The notes beneath the pieces are model-generated. The model did not search any database. It worked only from the letters and a program-made list of their open reading frames with translations, and had not been told where the DNA came from. Of a stretch of 28,085 bases of DNA, positions 23,134 to 28,085 are shown piece after piece (position 1 is the first letter of the stretch; every line of letters starts with the position of its first letter). Position numbers and translations under genes: made by a program. Source of the DNA: Conidiobolus incongruus B7586. Lineage: Eukaryota; Entomophthoromycota; Entomophthoromycetes; Entomophthorales; Conidiobolaceae. The DNA is taken from contig JNEM01006394.1 in NCBI GenBank assembly GCA_000697335.1, positions 1 through 28,085 on the forward strand, written 5' to 3'.

Positions 23134-23970
23134 TTAATGGACACTTTTGGGCAAGTGTTTTGCTAAAGTGAGCGAAATTAGCTCAGAAAGAGCATAATGA
23201 ACTTCTGTTGAAGTATGTATAGAATCATAGAGAAAGAAGTGTTCAGGGTTAATGCATGGATCACCATCTTCAACTTCAAAGAAGCAAAATGAAACCGAGT
23301 CACCATTTGGAATAGGCTTGCTGTACCATGACGAAAGTTTGCTGAAATCTCTCCCAAATTCTATTATATTGAAATTGACATTTGGATATAAGTTGGATAA
23401 CTTGTGAATAAGCTCTTTGAGTAGTGTATTTTGAACCACAATTCTCAACTTAACTAGCTCTAAATGTTGTTTTCTCCTTATTATTACTCTGGGCGTCAAG
23501 TACGTTGGAGGTACTTCAACCACCATGATTTGTTCAAAATGATAACCTTTTATTAGCACAGTCAAGTCCCTTTCGATATTTTCAATCACCTTAAATGGAT
23601 TCGTGGCAATGTTCCTATAGTCATTAACTCCTTCAAAATAAGATACCACATAACTTTGCTTATCATTTCCACAGATTTGATCAGCTTTGCTGGCGTATCT
23701 CTTAATCTGGTCACCAATTATGTGAAATATTTCTAAAATGTAGGTGATTTTAATATGACACATATATACACCGTAAACATAATATTTTACAGTTTAAAAT
23801 ATTATACTTGGTTTCAATAGAATCTGACCTTATTGTTCCATTGCTAAATCGACCTTTATTATATTGGAGACCTGACAAGATTCAGTAGATGAAACGACCT
23901 AAGTTAGCAATATCACTTGAATTATTGCCAAATAATATCGAGCAATTTAAATTTGGATGAGAAGACGTAA
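23134..23970 (-). pseudogene. Broken GDSL (SGNH) esterase/lipase gene
   Basis: The 3' part, 23763-23134, is an open frame of 209 codons with SGNH block III (FEGVNDY, canonical GxND) and block V (DSIHTSTEVH, canonical DxxH with the catalytic Asp and His). Upstream on the same strand, 23970-23770 still reads like the family N-terminus: a block I remnant LFGNNSSDIANL where FGDSxSDxGN is expected, then YNKGRFSNG, then YYVYGV where NYAYGGA is usual. The catalytic Ser of GDS is replaced (GNN), an in-frame TGA lies at 23882-23884 between block I and GRFSNG, and a frame change separates GRFSNG from the long frame. No intron of normal size removes these. GDSL enzymes hydrolyse esters and lipids; this copy should be inactive. 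No signal peptide is visible. The surviving C-terminal frame suggests recent decay. Confidence 0.68.
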
Positions 23971-24734
23971 TATATAAAATGATTTATTGAGATAGCACTT
24001 TTAACCAAATTTAATTTGAAAGGCATACTTGAAATTTGGTTTTATATTTGTAATACAATTGATATTGCTTGAATGTTGGTTTATAAAATATTTCAATTTT
24101 GAAGTTATAATAATTTAAGAATACATTCTTGTTTTATAAGTATTTCTTGATTATCTGATGATTTTTGGTAGTAAAAATGATACTAAGGACTGGCTTTTTG
24201 CTTACATCTAACCGATTGATCATTCAAATTTTAAATAAGATAGTTAAAACTTAATAATGAATTAATAAAATATATATCAAACTACTATGCCTTGACTTAA
24301 ATATTTAATATTAATTATAATTTCATAATGATAAAAAGTAATATATTTTTAATAATATATTATATCGTATTTTTTCAATTTTAATACAAATACATATTTT
24401 ATATTTTCCATGTAAATAAAATTTATATTTTGTATTTTATATTCAAATTTTAATTATAATAATTTGTTCTGTTATTTTTTTTTAAAAAAAATTTTCAAAT
24501 AGAACATTAATTCCAATATTAACTTTTAATACAATACTATATATATTTAAATTCAATAATGATTATAAAAAAATTAATAATTATTCATTCTTTTTTTTAA
24601 TTTTTATAAATAATTTTATTGGTGAATATAGATATTACAATAGAATCTTTGTAATTTCATTAATGATAAAATAATATTGATAATTGAAAATTGCAAAATC
24701 GATTATTACAAAATATGATATTGCAATTCTACCG
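23971..24734. other. AT-rich DNA without a gene
   Basis: About 760 bases, very AT-rich from ~24240 on, with T and A runs around 24474-24492 and 24590-24600. No coding stretch, RNA gene or regulatory motif is evident. Confidence 0.55.
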
Positions 24735-25045
24735 CTTGCTAGTAGTACTAAAATAATTAAAAGGAGAGATTCTTGCTGGTGGTTTATTTGGTAATTTGGG
24801 CTGAGGTGTTTTATTAGGAGTTGTTAAGGGTTTAATGGGCTTCATAGAAGACTGAAGTTGATGATGAAAATGTATCGCGAATATGATTCTTTTATAGATC
24901 ATTAGTCGGCTGCAGGTGGTCTAAAGAAATGCATTGAGTTTTCAGAAGTAGGAGATCTTGAAGTGGCGTGACGGGTATTCAGGAGTTATATCTCCATAAG
25001 GTAATAGACCGCTAGGTGAAGTAGGTCGGGCAGGTCACTAACGAG
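24735..25045 (-). pseudogene. Decayed Pro/Ser-rich coding remnant
   Basis: A GC-richer island reads on the minus strand as pieces of a disordered, Pro/Ser/Thr-rich protein: PARPTSPSGLLPYGDITPE, then in another frame TSRSPTSENSMHFFRPPAAD, then KPIKPLTTPNKTPQPKLPNK ending in a stop near 24735. The pieces carry several S/T-P sites and a basic Lys/Pro tail, as in nuclear proteins phosphorylated by CDKs. They lie in different frames with stops between, and I find no good GT...AG pair that joins them, so I call it a remnant. The alternative is the 3' end of an intron-rich gene whose splicing I have not resolved. Family not recognised. Confidence 0.35.
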
Positions 25046-25552
25046 ATAACTACAATACAATCAATTAATTGACAAATCTAGCAAATTATATATTATGTGT
25101 AAAAAGATTAGATAATAAAATAGCAAATGTTTTCTCTTAATTATGACAATTTATTTTTAACATTATTCATTATTTATTAATTATAATAAGTATAAAAAAT
25201 CTTTAAATTAATTTACTCACGATTAATACTTAAATGAAAAGTAATCATAAAACTTGGTAATGTTGTAAAAAATATTGATATATTCGATAGATCTAACATA
25301 TTTATATTAACTAATGAATTCAACAAAAAAAGTAATACTTAATTGCAAAATTAAATTGTGACATGTTTGAATATTAGTAATAATAATGTCATATAGAGAT
25401 AGATATTCAAAAAAATAAATATATCTATTGATCTCAAAAAGAAAGTCCAATCTTGTTTATCATTTAACTTTATCTATCAATAGATGCAACCGAATAAATT
25501 GTATTTTTCTGAAATAATACTTACTTAAAAGGTGATTATAATATCTCACTAT
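25046..25552. other. Intergenic DNA downstream of DGAT2
   Basis: About 500 AT-rich bases between the DGAT2 stop and the Pro/Ser-rich remnant. No coding signal is visible. It should contain the DGAT2 3' end. Confidence 0.55.
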
Positions 25553-26567
25553 TTATACGAACTCTATTTCAGGAGGATTAGGACCGGGATGATACTGATT
25601 TTTGTATTTATCATATAATTCTTTCAAACTGTTCATATAAGTTTGATGAAGTTTATCAATCTCTTCTTGAGTTGGGGTCAGGTTCTTAGCCACTTCAATA
25701 GGTGTCCCCACAATTGCGTGAAGTTTGACTTTTTTTGGAAATAAACCTTTGGAGCCCTCAAAAAATCCTCGACCAACAAATTGCGGAAAGTAAATACCGG
25801 TTAATCTTAATATCTTCTCAATCGTAATAGCAATAAAGCCCTTTTCGTTATTTAAATCATAGAGACTATTCTCCCCAAAACAATATACAGGTACTAAATG
25901 AGCTCTAAAAAAATATTAATATGTAATAAACTGATTAATAAATGATAAATTACCCATTTTGAATAGCCAATTTAACAAAACCTTTTCTATTTTTAAGCAC
26001 AAGCTTGCTTAGGTTAGGTTGCGCATAGAGTGATTCAGCACCTCCGCCTATAACAATTGCAACACTGCTCCCTGGTCCTTGATTTAAAAGATATTCAATC
26101 GATCTCTTGGAGACGGAACAAGCTCCAATTGACATAAAGAAATCTCTATAAAATGGAAAGTAAAAATTGACGTTTAAAGTGAGTATAGTGACTTTAATTC
26201 CTGGGAATAATTTATCAAATTGATCAGGAGGGTGTCCAAATAGAGATTGTAACCCAAAACTAATAATTCCATGAGGGTGATAAGCGAAGATATATTTATT
26301 CTCTGGTGATAAAGGAACTTCTCGATGGAGCTCAGCTTCAAAGTAATTTGCTAAATATTTGAATAATGGAAAGTTAGAACGAATCCAGTTAACGGGACGT
26401 CCGCCATTCTCATGCGCTCTGTCAAAGATAATAAAGGCAGTATAAAGCAAGACGAAAGGACGGGTGATTGGGAAGAACCATAAGCTAAAGTATAAACTAG
26501 AAAGCACTGTGATACCAATTACCATCCAAGTCGTACTTAATAATTCTAATGTCTTTTTTATAGCCAT
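25553..26567 (-). CDS. DGAT2-family diacylglycerol O-acyltransferase
   Basis: Two exons, 26567-25954 and 25904-25553, with a 49-nt intron, encode 321 aa. DGAT2 enzymes esterify diacylglycerol with acyl-CoA to triacylglycerol at the endoplasmic reticulum and lipid droplets; yeast Dga1 is the counterpart. Residues ~11-48 form a hydrophobic hairpin that would anchor the protein. The active-site HPHG lies at 97-100 (FAYHPHGIISFG). Further family blocks are FPFYRDFFMSIGACSVSK, VIGGGAESLYA, and across the splice NRKGFVKLAIQNG with AHLVPVYCFGE. The C-terminal part contains FFPKKVK-like and VGTPIEV segments. The protein is at the short end of the family, which often reaches 340-400 aa, mainly from a short N-terminus. 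A monoacylglycerol or wax acyltransferase of the same superfamily is possible. Three GATA sites lie just upstream. Confidence 0.9.
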
Positions 26568-27409
26568 AACAATATTAATTTAGTTGAATCCAATTATTAG
26601 CATTTTCAATTGTTATCAACGAAGCCATCTAACCTTATTTATACTTATCTTTATCAACTCAAAGCAGATAAAAGGAATTTATATCAAACTAAATTAATTC
26701 CAATTCTAGTATTTCCCTCAATCATGGATTTATCCTTTAGTATCAATTTAAAACAATTTAACTTATACTCTATCCCTTATATATCAGGCAATGATTTATT
26801 TTAATAATTAATTTATAATAATTCAAAACACAGATTTGTTCCAAGTTTAGTAGGTGATTAAATACCATTTCTGTAACTAAAGCATCCATATTTTTGGCAA
26901 TTGATGCATTTGACATCATTATAGAATTTCTATTCTAAATAATTGGCTTAAAATGGAAAAGGTATTGAAAATATTAAATTCCAAAAATTATAATTTAAGT
27001 TTGGATTAACCTAGTTACCTATTAAATATGTTAATAAAGTAAACATTTCAATAAAGTTGTGAATTTAAAATTATTCCTATGAGGATATTTAATATAAAAT
27101 ATAAAATATTATATATTATTAAAATTCATTATTGGTTAAATGACATTATAAAAAAATAAATTAAATTAAAAAAGTGTTAAATTATCAATTTAAATAAGTT
27201 AATTAATATTTAAATTTGTAATTTATTATTATTAATACATAAATAAATTGATAATTAAATGATATATACTTAATGATTAAAATAATATTAAAGTATTAAG
27301 TACCCAATTTATATATTTATACTCTCTAATATGAAAAAAATACCAATTTATCAAAATTTTATTATATTCATTTGTTTTAAAAAACTATTGTATTCATTTT
27401 GAAAAATAA
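26568..27409. other. DGAT2 upstream region and AT-rich DNA
   Basis: The first ~230 bases are the likely DGAT2 promoter and are less AT-rich. The rest is very AT-rich, with dense stops and no gene, RNA or repeat that I can support. Confidence 0.55.
26645..26671 (-). promoter_or_regulatory. GATA-factor site cluster upstream of DGAT2
   Basis: AGATAA (minus, 26645-26650), TGATAA (minus, 26651-26656) and AGATAA (plus, 26666-26671) match HGATAR within 27 bases, about 80-105 bases upstream of the start codon. Fungal GATA factors control nitrogen-responsive genes, and storage lipid synthesis often rises on nitrogen starvation, so the position makes sense. GATA motifs are common in AT-rich DNA, so this is a candidate only. 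Confidence 0.3.
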
Positions 27410-28085
27410 AAATCAAATTTTTATATTTTAACTATAAATGATAATTTGATTAAAAATGGCAAATTTTTTAAATTTTGATTTTTCAAACATATTGTTAGTT
27501 TTGATAAATATATTTTATATAAGATTTATAAGTGATTTAATGATTTCAATTAGATATTTATATATATTCTAATTTATAATTATTTTTTGTTATTAAAATA
27601 TTTTTATTTAAAAATTATATTATATTCTAGCTAGATAATTATTATTAAAGTTTTTTATTTTATTATTATTAAAGCTCAATCATAACCCATTTTAAATTAT
27701 TTAAACTTTATAAATAATCTTAAAAATAATGCTTTATCTTAAACTACTATTTATTGTTAAATTTGGTATTTTAAAATTAAAAATGATATTATTGAAAATT
27801 TAATATAATTTTAAAAACTAGTGATTATTATTATTATTATTTCTTTTATTAATAAAATAAAAACTTTATTAAAAAGAACCTATTATTTTAATTAACTAAT
27901 TTTTGAATTATTTAATATTAACTATATAAATATATTGTTTATATTCAAATTTAATTTTAATTTTATTAATAAAAAAATAACTCTTTTATTATTTAACTAA
28001 AGTTTAATAAAACTAAAATTACTATAATTAAATGCAAAAGATTTTTATATTGAATTATTAAAATAAAAAAAATATTAAATATTTA
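27410..28085 (-). repeat. Right arm of a diverged terminal inverted repeat
   Basis: This is the partner of the arm at the left end, read on the minus strand. The best-matching block is 27452-27500, and the arm continues to the end of the window. The outermost ~70 bases (from about 28010) have no partner, since the left arm is cut by the window start. It is extremely AT-rich and contains no gene. Confidence 0.55.

Noticed and set aside
26610-26804. 64-codon plus-strand frame upstream of DGAT2
   Set aside because: Low-complexity translation in a promoter region without domain, intron signals or neighbouring exon.
1-28085. CRISPR array, bacterial operon or mitochondrial origin
   Set aside because: No regularly spaced repeats; genes have spliceosomal introns and nuclear functions, including a protein with a mitochondrial presequence.

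Overview
The window looks like nuclear DNA of a fungus. Every recognised gene is a conserved eukaryotic gene, and several have a fungal form: a dCMP deaminase with an N-terminal P-loop domain, a cytosolic trifunctional C1-THF synthase, an RNA polymerase III winged-helix subunit and a fungal-type WD40 protein. Genes are cut by many short introns, mostly 48-62 nt, with GTA-type donors and TAG or AAG acceptors. Exons are moderately AT-rich and intergenic DNA is extremely AT-rich. A mitochondrial F1 delta subunit argues against anaerobic fungi, and the intron density and a zinc-finger MED27 argue against Saccharomycotina. I cannot name the species.

Layout: 1-3564 is AT-rich DNA without genes; its first ~630 bases form one arm of a diverged inverted repeat whose other arm is at ~27410-28085. 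Then come DCD1 (dCMP deaminase, 3565-4611, minus), MED27-like Mediator subunit (5048-6589, minus, nine exons), a solo-LTR-like island (7172-7506) beside badly decayed coding-like DNA (to ~8560), ADE3/MTHFD1-type C1-THF synthase (8634-11980, minus, nine exons), RPC34/RPC6 (13346-14477, minus), the ATP synthase delta subunit (17271-17966, minus), a WD40 protein on the plus strand (20543-21915), a broken GDSL esterase gene (23134-23970, minus), a short decayed Pro/Ser-rich coding remnant (24735-25045) and a DGAT2-type acyltransferase (25553-26567, minus). Four long stretches (1-3564, 14478-17270, 17967-20542, 26568-28085) show no gene.

The genes are housekeeping genes and not a pathway cluster. 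The only functional link is that DCD1 makes dUMP, the substrate for thymidylate synthesis, while C1-THF synthase supplies the one-carbon units for that reaction and for purines. Each gene appears to be its own transcription unit. I found no new multi-gene system. The points most worth a second look are the inverted repeat at the two ends, an apparent one-base frameshift in an otherwise intact C1-THF synthase, the GC-richer LTR-like island with a paired TGACTC palindrome, unusual splice sites (one GC donor, several AAG acceptors), and the decayed genes.
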